Assembly (NCBI GenBank): GCA_038502055.1
Contig: JAXRKN010000041.1
Coordinates: 1,903,501 to 1,967,500 of the forward strand
Length of the DNA: 64,000 nt
Source of the DNA: Tanytarsus gracilentus
Taxonomy: Eukaryota > Arthropoda > Insecta > Diptera > Chironomidae
Reading direction: 5' to 3'
Shown piece by piece: positions 25,788 through 37,974 of this stretch (positions within the stretch are counted from its first letter, which is position 1; every line of letters starts with the position of its first letter). Made by a program: the position numbers and the translations under genes. Below the pieces are notes generated by a model that did not search any database, was not told where the DNA came from, and was given only the letters and a program-made list of their open reading frames with translations.

Positions 25788-26197
25788 ATGGCAGATCCAA
25801 GAATTCGACAAATTTTCATCAAGAGCAACGTGGTCAAGCGATATGCGAAGGAAAAGCAGAGCTATGAAAAGGAAGCCGAAAAAGAACAAAATCGATTGGA
25901 AAGATTTAAGTCAGAAAATCGTGATATTCATGACTTAAAGAAGCAAGAAGAAGTGATTCAAGAGAATCTCATGATGGTGCCTGATTGTCAGAGAAAGTAA
26001 GTTCAATTAAACCATTTAGAGTTTTAAAGTTCCAGTGAGTCATAAAAACAGATGTTAACGAACTTAATTTTCATAGGCTTAAAGCTTCATACGATGAACT
26101 TGTTGAGATGTTGAAAAACGAGAAAGATCTTGAAGGAAAAGATGAGTACATCAAGGCACGGGCAATACTCGAAGAGGCGAAAGCTCAACTCACCTAA
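25788..26197 (+). CDS. TBCA: tubulin-specific chaperone A
   Basis: TBCA (cofactor A) holds beta-tubulin folding intermediates released by the CCT chaperonin before they form tubulin heterodimers. Exons are 25788..25996 and 26077..26197, giving 109 residues (human 108). The start MADPRIRQIFIKSNVVKRYA matches the family. The remainder is a three-helix bundle with KKQEEVIQENLMMVPDCQRK across the splice and LKASYDELVEMLKNEKDLEG in helix 3. It is cytosolic, with no signal or membrane segment. Its 3' end faces DCAF12. Confidence 0.96.
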
Positions 26198-26555
26198 AAT
26201 ATTCCTTAATTCGATGCAGTGCTAAAAAATTTTGAGTCAACTTGAGCTTTCGAAATATTCAAAAAATGTCGCGCATCAATAAAATCAAAAAAAAAATTAA
26301 AACTAAAGAAATTCCAGTAAATATTTAATTCATCAAAAAAGTTAAAAAAAACTAAAAAATTTAAATTTTTACTAATTTATTTCTTTATTTTCCTTAAATT
26401 GCGAAAGATATTAATAAAAATCTCTATTTTATGCAAAACGCTTACACGAAAAAGAAAATTACACAGAGTTCACTTTTAGAGAATAAAAAAAGTTTTACTA
26501 AAAAAATTAAGACGTCTTCATGTTTTTTTTTGTTTTCACATAAAATATTATTTAT
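26198..26555. other. convergent 3' region of TBCA and DCAF12
   Basis: This 358-bp AT-rich gap separates two convergent stop codons. It has an AATAAA-like hexamer near 26278 for TBCA. Nothing else is seen. Confidence 0.6.
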
Positions 26556-28608
26556 TCACTGCCAAATGCCGCAATAATTTCCAATGAGGGTTGCTGGTAA
26601 GGGACCACCGGCGGTGAAAAGTCTTGTGTAGCTTTGATCATAGCAGTGCGTATAAATTGCTGGAACATATTTTACATTTGATAAGTTATCAACATCCTCG
26701 TCGGGGAACTAAAACGAAAATTGTTTGAATTTTTAAATATTTAATTAATCATTAAACATTATCTTACGACATATCCCTTGCTAGCTTTCAGCACAACTGT
26801 CCTAGATGTATTGATACTGCTCTCGAGATATTTTCCAGCCCTTACGTCATAAAACATCAGCATCCCGAGTCCAGTTCCAATTGTGAGAATATTTTGTTGA
26901 AAACTAGCCGATCGAATTCCGCATCCATTGTATCGTGACGCTATTTTTTTGACAGCTTGTAAAGTACGGGGGTCGAGCAAGAGGGTATACGAACGACAGC
27001 CCACAGCGTAGAGACCATTTTCTTGACATGCAATGCAAACATTTTCTTGACAATTTGGCAATCGGCGTGACATTTTTTGTGAGAAGGTTTCGGCATTGAA
27101 AAGATGCATGAAGCCTAAAAGAACAGAATGACATTAAATTAAAAATATTTTAAAAGTAATTAACAACTTACCATTGAGTGACAGCAGAGCAATTTCTTTA
27201 TATTCTTTGTTGAAACATACGGCACGAATTTTTTGAGCACTTCTCACTTCCTTCACCCCAACAGGCGATATGTGGGCGTATGTTGGACATGCCGCCTCCT
27301 CTTCGTCTTTTGTTGATTTCTCTGGATAGTCTATATGGTCTTCGTTGATGCGCCAAAGAGCGAGTTTTGTGTCTCTCGAACCAGACACCAAAAATTGATC
27401 GTCCAACCAGCACATGTCAAACACCCAATCTCGATGTGCCTGCTCGCCAATGCATAGTGGATCGAGCGTTGGAAGTCTATAGATTGCAATATCTGCCGAA
27501 TGTCTTGCACCTGTCGCGAGCAGCGTTCGACTCGGATTAATTTGACACGAGTGTATCCCAGATTGTGTATCGACATTTGAACCACGAGAATTTCTTAGCG
27601 TTGGAATTGAATCGACTCTCCGCATATTCACGTCGTACACCATGAGCTTATTGCACTTTGTGCCGAAAACAATTTGACGATTGCTAAGCCATTGCGAGCA
27701 GAACACTTTATTAATGTTGCCAAGGTTGATGGGCGTTTCTAAAAACCGTTTTAATTAAAATGTGTTAATTTTAAAACTCATTTTCTTTTACCTTTGAACA
27801 TGTCATGAGTTAGGATGTGTCGTGAGGCGTGTGAAGGATCGACAGTGCGAACTTCTTTTAGGTCTGACTCTCGCGATCGAACATAATCGACAAAGTTGAA
27901 GGAGGTATTAAGAATTTGACGCTGCTGGTGAGGCGTTTCCTCTTCGCTATCGGAATCTTCATAGGTAACAAAATCATCGGGTTTATCGGTGTTCTTTCGT
28001 CGTCTTTCTTGTCTAAAATGTAAATTAAAATTTAGGTACAGATTAATAACTTTTTAATTGACAGATTAATAATCGATTTGATATCTGTAACGAAATAAAT
28101 TTTTTTCCTATAATCTGCATTATTTATCTCATCACACTATTATCAACATTTTCTCTTGATACGCAAAAGAGAAATTTAAGAGATTTTCTGGATGTCTAAA
28201 TTTATGCCAATTAATCACCTTTAAGTACATAAATTTGATCTCATTGTGATGTTTGTATAAAATGATGCTACATTTTCTCATTTTAACAACATCCAGCATA
28301 CAATAATTTACTTTAAATAAACGAGTTAAGAAAAGTTCAAGCTAAAAAAATTAATTACCTCAATTGTTTTTCTCTTTGCCGTCTTTCGTCTATTCGGGGT
28401 GTAATATAACATGACGGATATCTTCCCTCTTAATTATTCATGTAAATAAAAGTAATAAATGTTTTATTTTGATGAATGTTTAATAAATTTTTCTTCTTCA
28501 GTTTTCATAAAATATTATAATTCGTTAAATTGCCAAATTTAGGACTTTTCTGATGGATTCTTTGCAATTTTTACAATTACCTGTGGGAATTCTAATATTT
28601 TTCGACAT
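26556..28608 (-). CDS. DCAF12: DDB1- and CUL4-associated factor 12
   Basis: DCAF12 is a WD40 substrate receptor of the CUL4-DDB1 ubiquitin ligase that reads C-terminal di-glutamate degrons in vertebrates. Six exons keep phase: 28581..28608, 28359..28428, 27792..28012, 27172..27738, 26768..27114 and 26556..26708, giving 461 residues (human 453). Diagnostic blocks are VFCSQWLSNRQIVFGTKCNK, NPSRTLLATG, IYRLPTLDPLCIGE, WLDDQFLVSGSRDTKLALWR and LPNCQENVCIA. The last exon holds AIYTHCYDQSYTRLFTAGGP and the terminal GNYCGIWQ. The N-terminus is basic and unlike the vertebrate one (MSKNIRIPTEGRYPSCYITP). Its two small exons were placed by phase and by the continuous Arg-rich helix they create (DERRQREKQLRQERRRKN), so this part is less certain. 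The gene is divergent from LARS2, with 190 bp between starts. Confidence 0.92.
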
Positions 28609-28798
28609 GAAATTACTTCTTAAAGTGTTTAAAAGCAATTAATTTGATAAAAATATTTATTAGCATAAAATTTTGCAAAAGAAAATAAACTGAACTTGAT
28701 TTCCCCCAAAAATATTTGAGGGGAAAGTAACTGAAATTAAAAGGCACGCAAAAGTGACCTCGAATCAAACGTTCACGTTCTAATTTGTCAACAAAACA
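28609..28798. promoter_or_regulatory. compact bidirectional promoter, DCAF12 / LARS2
   Basis: The 190 bp between divergent start codons must contain both promoters. No element can be named with confidence. Sharing is inferred from spacing and depends on the DCAF12 first exon being right. Confidence 0.45.
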
Positions 28799-31614
28799 AT
28801 GTTGAAAATTAATTTAAGGAGATTTTTAGCATTAAACAGCAATAAATTGTTAATTTCTCAATGGAATCCTTATTCGACAGCTGGATGTTCTCACATACAG
28901 GTAAATGCAGATCTTGACAGTTTCAATTTAACACAGAAATTATAATTTTTATTTATTAGTCAAAAGAATTAAATGAGAACATCAAGCACGAAATTGAAAA
29001 TCATTGGCGTGATAAAATTCCACATAAGCCATTCGACAGCAACAATGTCAGTGACAAATTTTACGTCCTCTCAATGTTTCCTTATCCATCGGGTCACCTG
29101 CATATGGGCCATGTTCGAGTTTATTCAATTTCTGATGCAATCGCTCGCTTTTATCGTTTTCAAGGAAAGAATGTCCTGCATCCAATGGGATGGGATGCAT
29201 TTGGACTTCCAGCTGAGAATGCTGCTATACATAGAAAAATTCCGGCTGATCAATGGACAAAGGAAAATATCGAGCATATGAAAAAACAAATTGTTGGTCT
29301 TGGATGTTCGTTTGATTGGCAAACGGAACTTGCAACATGCGATTCGAGCTATTACAAGTGGACACAAAAATTATTTCTTATGCTCTTCAATGAAGGTCTC
29401 GCTTATCAACGAGAGGCAATCGTTAATTGGGATCCAGTTGATAATACAGTGCTAGCTGATGAGCAGGTCGATGAGAATGGCTGTTCATGGCGATCAGGCG
29501 CTAAAGTTGAAAAGAAACTGCTTCGACAGTGGTTTGTCAAAACTACAAAGTTTGCCGAGAAACTCTACGATGGACTTGAAGATCCAATTTTGGAAGATTG
29601 GCGCGACATTATTAACCTTCAGAAGCACTGGGTTGGTGAATGTGACGGTTGGAATTTTAAACTGAAATTAAGCAACGAAAGAAGTATCGATGTGTGGACA
29701 AAATCACCGGAAGATTTTCATCAAGCAGCATTTATAGCAGTTAGAAAAACACATTTAGTTAATCAGGATAAAATTGACGAAGGATTGCTGAAATTTAAGG
29801 TAAATACATGTCATTCCCTCGATTACCTAACTTATTTTCCCACATCCAGGCACTCAATCCCTTTTCCGGAAGTGAATTGCCAATAATCGTCACAGAGGAA
29901 GTAGAATTTCCTCCCTTCAACGACGTCTCTCTTGGCGTGCCATTAAAGAATGAAATTGACTTTAAATTGAGCGAGAAATATAATTTGCCACTGTCGAAAA
30001 TTCAAAAGCACTCGAGTGACAATGAAACGATGATGGAGGAAATGAGGCGGCAGATACTTGCAAAAGCTCAAGAAATGGCAATCGGAGGTGAATACAAAGT
30101 GAGTTCGAAGCTAAAAGATTGGCTGATATCGAGGCAGAGATTTTGGGGAACACCGATACCGATAATTCATTGTGAATTTTGCGGTACGGTACCAGTCGCT
30201 GAGGAAAATTTGCCAGTTAAACTTCCAGAGTCGAAAGAAGATGTTGGAAAGCCGTTGAGTCAGAATGATAGTTGGCTTAAGTGTGAATGTCCTAAATGTA
30301 AAAATTCAAATGCAAGAAGGGAAACGGACACGATGGACACATTTGTCGATTCTTCGTGGTATTTTTTGAGATATCTTGATGTTAATAATCAAAAAGATCT
30401 CGTCGATAAAAAAGTGGGAAACAATTTGATGCCTGTCGATGTCTACATTGGTGGTAAAGAGCATGCAGTTCTTCATTTATATTACGCGAGATTCATGAAT
30501 CACTTTCTACACAGTAAAGGCTACGTATCTCATCCAGAGCCATTTAAAAAACTTCTCGTTCAAGGAATGGTCAAAGGAAAAACTTTCAAACTCAAAGAGA
30601 CTGGTCAATACTTAACATCGGATCAAGTTGAAATTATCAATGAGAAGAAGATGAAGGCTAAAGAAAAGTCGAGTAACAAGCCCGTCGAAATAATTTGGGA
30701 GAAAATGTCAAAATCGAAATTCAACGGTGTCGATCCGGTCGATGTAATTAAGACTCACGGCTGCGATACCATGCGCTTAATTATGCTCGGTGATGTCGCA
30801 CCAACTTCACATCGCAATTGGTCTGAAGCAACCTTTCCCGGCATCATAAATTGGCAAAAGCGCCTTTGGTTGACATTGCATGACTTGTATCATAATCGAT
30901 CGATTTCGAGTGAAATTCAAAAGACGAAAGAGTTTGATGAGCACGAGGATAAAATGCTTGATTCAGCAAATTTCTTTGCGAGCGGTGCCACATTCAATTT
31001 TATGCACTCACATCAGGTAAATGTCAAACTGCAGTTCTTTATGTATGCATTTAAATAAATCACATTTCAATCTCTATTAGCTGAGTGTCGCAATATCAAA
31101 GATGCAAGGACTTACAAATGCCATTCGGAGAGTGTCACCCGATGTAATAGCACACGGTGAACAGTATGAGCGTGCATTATCAGCACAAATCATCATGCTT
31201 GCACCTTTCGCTCCTCATTTTGCATCGGAACTCTGGTCGAGATTTATTGCTGCGCCAAATCGAGTGAATGAGAAATCCGAGTACATTCGATGGAGTGAGG
31301 ATGTCTTTGGTCAAGAGTGGCCGAGAATCGATTCGCATCATAAAGTGAAACTGGCGGTGAAAATTAATAATTCAATCGTGCATGAATTCAAAATTCCATG
31401 TGGCGAGCTCAATAAATTGAATGAAGAGCGAGCGGTGCTTTTAGCACTGGAGCATGAGGCAGCCGTAAAGGGTCTGAAAAATAGGAAAATTGCGAATGTT
31501 GATTGGACGATTCACAAGGATTATGAGGGTATTTTAAATTTAAACACTGAACGCAATCAAATGGATGAAAATTTTGACGATGCCGAGGCAAATAAAAGAA
31601 CTGTGGAACAATAA
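28799..31614 (+). CDS. LARS2: mitochondrial leucyl-tRNA synthetase
   Basis: This class Ia synthetase charges mitochondrial tRNA-Leu. Exons are 28799..28900, 28960..29799, 29850..31016 and 31081..31614, all phase 0, giving 880 residues. A basic N-terminus with few acidic residues (MLKINLRRFLALNSNKLLIS) looks like a mitochondrial targeting peptide. The HIGH motif is HMGH at residues 82-85, in MFPYPSGHLHMGHVRVYSIS. HPMGWDAFGLPAENAAIHRK follows. KMSKS is at about residues 599-603 (KMSKSKFNG). The bacterial-type layout, with the editing domain shortened as in mitochondrial LeuRS, separates it from the cytosolic enzyme. The anticodon-binding domain (LAPFAPHFASELWSRFI) and a short C-terminal domain end the protein. 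AATAAA at 31610-31615 overlaps the TAA stop. Confidence 0.96.
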
Positions 31615-31756
31615 AGAGTTTAGTCAACAGAATTTTGGTTCTTTTTATTAATTAGTTTACATACAATTTGAACACATTAAAATGGATGAGCAGCCACCAT
31701 CTCTTTAATAATCACATTTTACTTATTTTTTTAAATGAATAAATTAACAACTCTTA

Positions 31757-34700
31757 TCACTTTAGAGTATTATTACCATGAACAACATTGCTGGAGACAG
31801 CTGCGTTATTGCTGGTGGAATTGAGTTCGCTCATTAGGTTCCTAACATAGAGATCAATTTGTGAATAATCGATGAGGGTATTTCGGATCATTTCGAGGAG
31901 TATTGTGGGCCATAGGAATTCCAATTTTTGCAATTTTTCCACAGCATTGACCGTGTTCTCCATCATATGTCCGAATAAAATCTTACCCTTACGTCTCACG
32001 ACCGCCTCTTCTTGCTGCGCCAAATTATTTTTCTTCCACTGAAGCGCCTCTTTGCCCACAACGAGTCTAATTGACTCATCAGCCTGCTTCATCAGCCACT
32101 CCTTCGGTGTTATTTTGCTATTCTGAAGCATCTCGTCGACTCGGAGACGTGTGAAGAGGGGATTGAGAAGATTCTCGGGTAATGACCATAAAACCAACTC
32201 CGAAAGTCCATTATATGTATTTTCGGCTTCAGCAGTTTCCTCTTCCGTTATCTCCAATCCATTGATGCTCTTCAATCCCCAATGACTCAATCTCCATATC
32301 GCATATGTTCGCCAATTTTTATTGTTTGCAACTATGTGATTACCCTCGGGTTCAATTGTTATCGATTTCAGGCCTTGTGTATCAGCCATGGCGTTTAATT
32401 GACCTATAGATAAAAAAAACGGTAATACTAAATTTTCTTTTGTCCATTTACCTACCCAGGCATATGATATTTGTTTCACGGAAAACATAGTTTTCGACAT
32501 TCGGAAATCGAACCTTTATTCGGCTCAATATCGTTGATATGCTATTAAAATTAATGTATGAGAACTTTACAGTATGGACATCTTGTGCTTTCTGGACGTT
32601 CCACTGTTTATCGACAAACTTAATGGCACCGACTCCGTAAACGTTCAAGTAACGACCCAGAATTTCCACAAGATAATCGCTGCCTGAGAAAAAGAAAGTG
32701 AAAAAAGAAATTTAAAGAAAGAATTTCTCATGAATGTAAATGAGAGTGATCATGAACTATAATTTTGCAGTTTCTTATATTAATTTTTTCCACTTCTCTT
32801 AACCTATGTCAATTTTGAGGGTAAAACATTTTTATAAAGAAAAGGATGAGTAGGGATGCGACATGAATAAGCAAACACTTAATATACCTAAAGTTACCGC
32901 GGAGAATTGTGAAGAATTGATTATAACTGCAAAAACAGTGAAGGAAAAGTACTTTAAAAATTTTTAAACTTGTTAAATTATGAAAATCAGAGATGGAGAA
33001 AGTTTTGATGGATTTTTGAGGGTGAATGTTGCGAGTTAAATTAGTTGATAAATGTTGAGAATTATAATTAGTTATATTTGTATATGCAATCGGCGCAATC
33101 TTGAGAACTAGCTGAAGAGTCTCGAAAATCCAGGGATCGACGATTTCCTTGAAAAATTCGTTTCTAATTTTTTCGATCCAGTAAATAAAATATGCAAATT
33201 TTTGGATTTAAAAAAATAATTGGCTTAAATTACCACCTTCAACTTCAAATATTTTCTTAAATCTAAGTGACTGCCAAAGAGAAATTTCTATTTCACGCAA
33301 AGGCAATCATAATTTATTCACCTTGTTCGCGATCCTTATCGATTTCCTTTTTGGGTTCTTTCTTTGATGCCGCTGCATTACTACCGCTCGCAGCGTTGCC
33401 TCCATTTTGCTGATTAGCAGCTATTCCCACCGTCTGATTATTAAGATGTGATGAAAGGTTACGTGCGGTTTGAGAGCGAATGAGTGGCGGGCCAATTTTT
33501 CGAGCGACACCACTCTTGTTCCTCGCGTGTGCATTTTGACTTGTGGATGGTGCTTGTCGTTGATCGTCATTTGTGGGTGATGCCGACGTCACGTTCGTTT
33601 CAGTCTTCACGGTCGAGGTTTTCGATATAGTTGAGAGCTTATCACTTTCCGTCGTTTCCATTTTGAGTTCAATTTGTGTTGCGGTTTTCATGCGAGATTC
33701 TGATTCGATATTAACCGTGGCTGAAATTGAAATGCTCGTGGTTTCAATTGTGGTCACTGGAGATTTATCCTTAGATGGCGTTGGCGTCCTTGAGAGACTC
33801 TCATTATTATTATTTTGAATAGCATTAAGGTCGTCGATGAGTGTGGAGGAAATTTTTGGCACTTGCTTTGTGGCTGCAACAATTGGTTCAATGGGCGGTA
33901 ATGGTGGTGTTCGACTTTGACTTTCCTCACACACTTCTTCATTACTCTTGATTATTATTTCAACGGGTGATACAGTTTGGCTACTTGTTGGATTTATGGG
34001 TGGAGTAGTAGGTACTCGAGATGAACTCTTAACCTCCTCCTCATCACTTCCAACAAAATCAGACTCCGAGTCAACGTTTGGTCGTGTGCTCGAGGCTGAG
34101 CGTTTCTTTGGCAGTAGCTTCTCGCCATACTGATCAATCATCGGCGGCAAATGGCAATCACTGTCGGATATAATTGAGCTTGCATTCTCATGTGATATCG
34201 AGCGCAACAATTTTGATTTTTCACGGTCGTTGGGCATCACATCCATCACATTCTTTGACAAGATGCTCTTCCTATTAGTTCCATTACTACTACTGCCCTC
34301 AACATTGGCATTCGATGACGTCGTGGACGTTGATGATGATGAATTTGTGGATATGAGTTTGGATTTGATTGACTTTTTGATTTGATTAGCCTGCCGTTGA
34401 CTACCATTGATGATGTTCGCCTGTTGCGAACGTATCAGCTCCCAATTCGTACGGGCATTAGAGATTATCTCTTCACGCCGAATACTCGAGCTGACATCAC
34501 TCGAGAGATGCTGATAGTTTTGGTCAGTATTTTCCTTGCTCTTTCGCCACGCATTTGCCGCTCGCCTCACTTGCTCGGTTATTTGAAGTTGATTAAGTGA
34601 GACGAGCATGGGCAGATAGCTCACGAGAAACGACACACAATCGCCGGCAAGCGAAATTGGATTATTCTCTATCGTAATCTCTTTTAGATTCACCGATTTT

Positions 34701-37700
34701 GCTATCGAAGACATGTCATCAATGGACGACAATTCATTGTGACAGAGCCACAAGCTGAAATGAAACATGATAGAAAATTGAGATTGAGCGAGAAAAAAAT
34801 GCTATAAATTATGATTTTAATCGGAAAAGGAAATGGAAAAATAGTGGAACAATGATTGGTTGGGTTTCTATGATAAATCAAGGGAAATTGTGAAAAATTC
34901 TACAAATTGACAGCAATTAAAAATTTATTTCTCAATATTTTTTTAATTTAAATTTGAACCCTTAAACATTTTAAAGCCATTTTCTAGTTGGTTTGCCACG
35001 AAGCAAAAAACACCAGCAGTTAAATTTAATTTGATAAATTTCAAGGTATTGCCACTGAACTCAATTGCAATACCGAGAAGGACTCTTCTCCCTTTTCCCC
35101 TGCTAATGACTTTCCTGCCAATTTTCTCAACCCTTCTATGCCGATTCATCTGTCGAGGCTTTATATTGTTAAAACAATGCTGATGAGAATTTCTTTTTTA
35201 CCTTTTTTCTTTCCATGACTATCAAGCACAATTTTTCATTTTTAAAAGCTCTTTAATTACCTCATCGCAAAATTATTGTTGGTATGTGCTTGCAGTGATT
35301 CTCGAAATGTTCATACTTGTTATATGTCTTCACGTTCAAGCACACACAACCTGCCACATAAGTAAAAAGAGCATTTTATTATAATAAAATTACTCGTATA
35401 ACGCACACATTTTACATCCAAATAACCCCATCATCATTCATATTTTATACTCTCTTTTTTATTTCGAGAAGAACGCCTCACTTGCCAAATAATAAGGAGA
35501 ATAAAAATGAATGAAAATATAAAATGAATGTGCATGTTTATGAAGGATAGGTCAGAAAATATTAAAAAGTTTTTTTTTGTGAAAACTTCATGGAAACTTT
35601 TTATCTAGCTTTGGAATCATTTTATTTAAATTCTATGAATTTTTTCAACCCTTTGATGGAGAAGTAAAAATTCATTTGGATTTTTAGTAAAGTGGACGAA
35701 AAAAAATCCAGAGAAAATTTAAAAATCATTAAAACGTAAGAGAAACACGAAATTTCCCGAATTTTTCAAACCACCCTCACCACCGCACACCGACCATCGT
35801 CATGAATGAATGAAAAATGGTTGGAGAAGAGTAAAACGTGTAAAAAGAGGAAATAACAATAATAATAACGGGGCCCGGAGGCCATATCATAAAAAAATTA
35901 CACATTACCGTTCCAAATTGTGCAAATCATCCGACACATTAATCTTTTTGATTCGATTCCGCTTGAGGTTGAGCTCTTTGAGGCAACATAGACCGGCGAA
36001 ATCGTTTGGCTGTATTTGACGTAATAAATTTCCGGCTAGATTTAGCGATTTCAATTCTTGAAGTTGGCAAATCTTCTGTGCTATATGAGCGATGCGATTT
36101 CCATGAAGGTCAAGGACACGAAGCGTATGTTTGACGGAAATAATTCCTGTGATGTCACTTATTCTATTTTTACCCAACAACAGCACCGTCAAACTCTTCA
36201 GTCCATCTAAATTCGATATTTTTTCGATTTGATTGTTGTACAAGTCAAGAAACACCAAATTAGTTAGATTGAAGCGAAAGCTACTCATGTAGCTGTTATT
36301 CGCATCGATTTGTAGCGTCTGCTGCTGTTCCGGAGGTGAATTGGTTGCTTTTACAGCCGTGCCACTATTGCCATTTACGATTTCGTGATGCGTGTTGCTG
36401 TCAATCACGCTGAAGGACGGCGTTGCTACCAATTTGCCGCGTCCGAAAATTGTTGAGCTTACTCCCGTGGGTGTTTGCACGGTGGCGGGCGAATAATTGA
36501 TCATTACACTATTGGCGCGCTTCAGTAAGCCGCTCTTTGACTGAAATGTCATGAATGACTTCTGAAGAAAGGATGTCGGCTGTGTAATTGTTGTCGTTCC
36601 ATTTGCCTTCACACTTCCTAACCCGTTTACGACAGTCGTGGTGGTGGACATAATCGCATTATTATTATTGCTGTTGTTGGCACTAAAATTCAAATTTAAT
36701 TGATTGCGTGATTTTTGCCTCAGCAATTGTTTCGATGGTGTGCCTATTCTATTGCTAATTATTCCATTGTTCGAATCCACTTCCTTCGATGGCACTATGT
36801 TGGCGGTTGCATTGTTATTGTTGTTGCTATCTTTGACGCCATCAGTGCTACCATTCGAGTTGGCCAATTCAACATTTACATCCGTATCGGGTATGTGAAA
36901 TGTGTTAATTAAATTGTGCTGGAGTGAAAGGAGGCGTAAATTGGGCTCGTCATCAATGACAGGTATTGTGCATAAGCCGCGACGATCTGAAATTTATTAT
37001 TGTTAAAGTTTTAAGGTTATTAATTAGTTGTGTAGGTAAAATTTGCCCCTTAAATGTATGCAATGTAAATTATTAATGAAACGAGGTTATTTTTTTAAAC
37101 TTTCAGAAGGTCAAAGCTCCTTGTCGAAGTTTTATTTTCTTTTCTAAGCAATAAGAGTCGTTAAAATATTTTTGAAGTTCATGAAATTATTTGTCTTGCA
37201 ACCTGAATTACAATATTTACCTAAATTAATCAAGATTTGTCCTTTTTCCTCTAGAAATTATTCAAAATTAGTTTTAAATCAACCGTTAAGACGAAAAAAC
37301 CTACAAACTTTTAACTTTAAACCTTTCTAGCTAATTTTAAGTCAATTGACCCACATTTAACTAACTTTTAATCATAAATCAGACGAAATTATTTCAATCG
37401 ATAAGGCCGTAAAAAAAGTGTGGCCGAGAGAGAAAAAAGTTCTTTTACCTAGATTTATTCGATCCGGCTGTTTTTCCTTCTCTTTTGGTATTCTCCTCAC
37501 TTTATGCACGCCATTTTCGATTGCAATATATGTTGATTCATTCGCTTGCTGATTATTTATTTTGCCCGTGGGACTGTCGCTCGCATCACGGTAATGATGA
37601 TTCTTATGGCGATGGTGAGGTCGATGATTTTGCTGTGGTAAAAATGGCGCTTGTATTCGCTTCGTGACACTCTTATAATTGACTGCTGTAACAACCGACG

Positions 37701-37974
37701 TTGCCGTTATAGTCGTTCCACTGTTGATCGATGCTGGTCCACAGAGAGTGCTGTAACTGCGTGTCATTAGTCGATTGGCGCGAAGGTTTCGTGTCGCGGC
37801 ATTTAATCGAGTTGGCACAACCGACTCAATTTTGAGCAGAGATGGTACATATTGTTGCTGGAGAACATTTGCCGGATTTATTGCGGTCGCAATGTTCGAT
37901 ATTAGCGGTGAGGTTGAAGTTGCTTCAATAATTTGTGTGGCACTCACTCGACCACGTGCTTTGGTCGAAGTCAT
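31757..37974 (-). CDS. LRRC49: LRRC49, tubulin polyglutamylase complex subunit, enlarged
   Basis: LRRC49 is a leucine-rich-repeat subunit of the tubulin polyglutamylase (TTLL1) complex, which modifies axonemal and neuronal microtubules. Exons are 37449..37974, 35909..36986, 33322..34754, 32456..32683 and 31757..32403, in consistent phase, giving 1303 residues; the human protein is about 690. The repeats begin RRGLCTIPVIDDEPNLRLLS and resume after an insertion at TNLVFLDLYNNQIEKISNLD, LRVLDLHGNRIAHIAQK and LKELNLKRNRIKKI, ending in the cap HNELSSIDDMSSI. The C-terminal domain matches LRRC49 well: YLNVYGVGAIKFVDKQWNVQ, FNSISTILSRIKVRFPNVEN, NIICLGQLNAMAD, TIEPEGNHIV and WRLSHWGLKSINGLEITEEE. 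The excess length is low-complexity Asn/Ser/Thr sequence: about 195 residues (around 218-413) within the repeats, and a long Ser/Thr-rich segment in exon 3. The donor of exon 3 is GTGAAT, and reading through it gives a stop two codons later. Confidence 0.9.
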
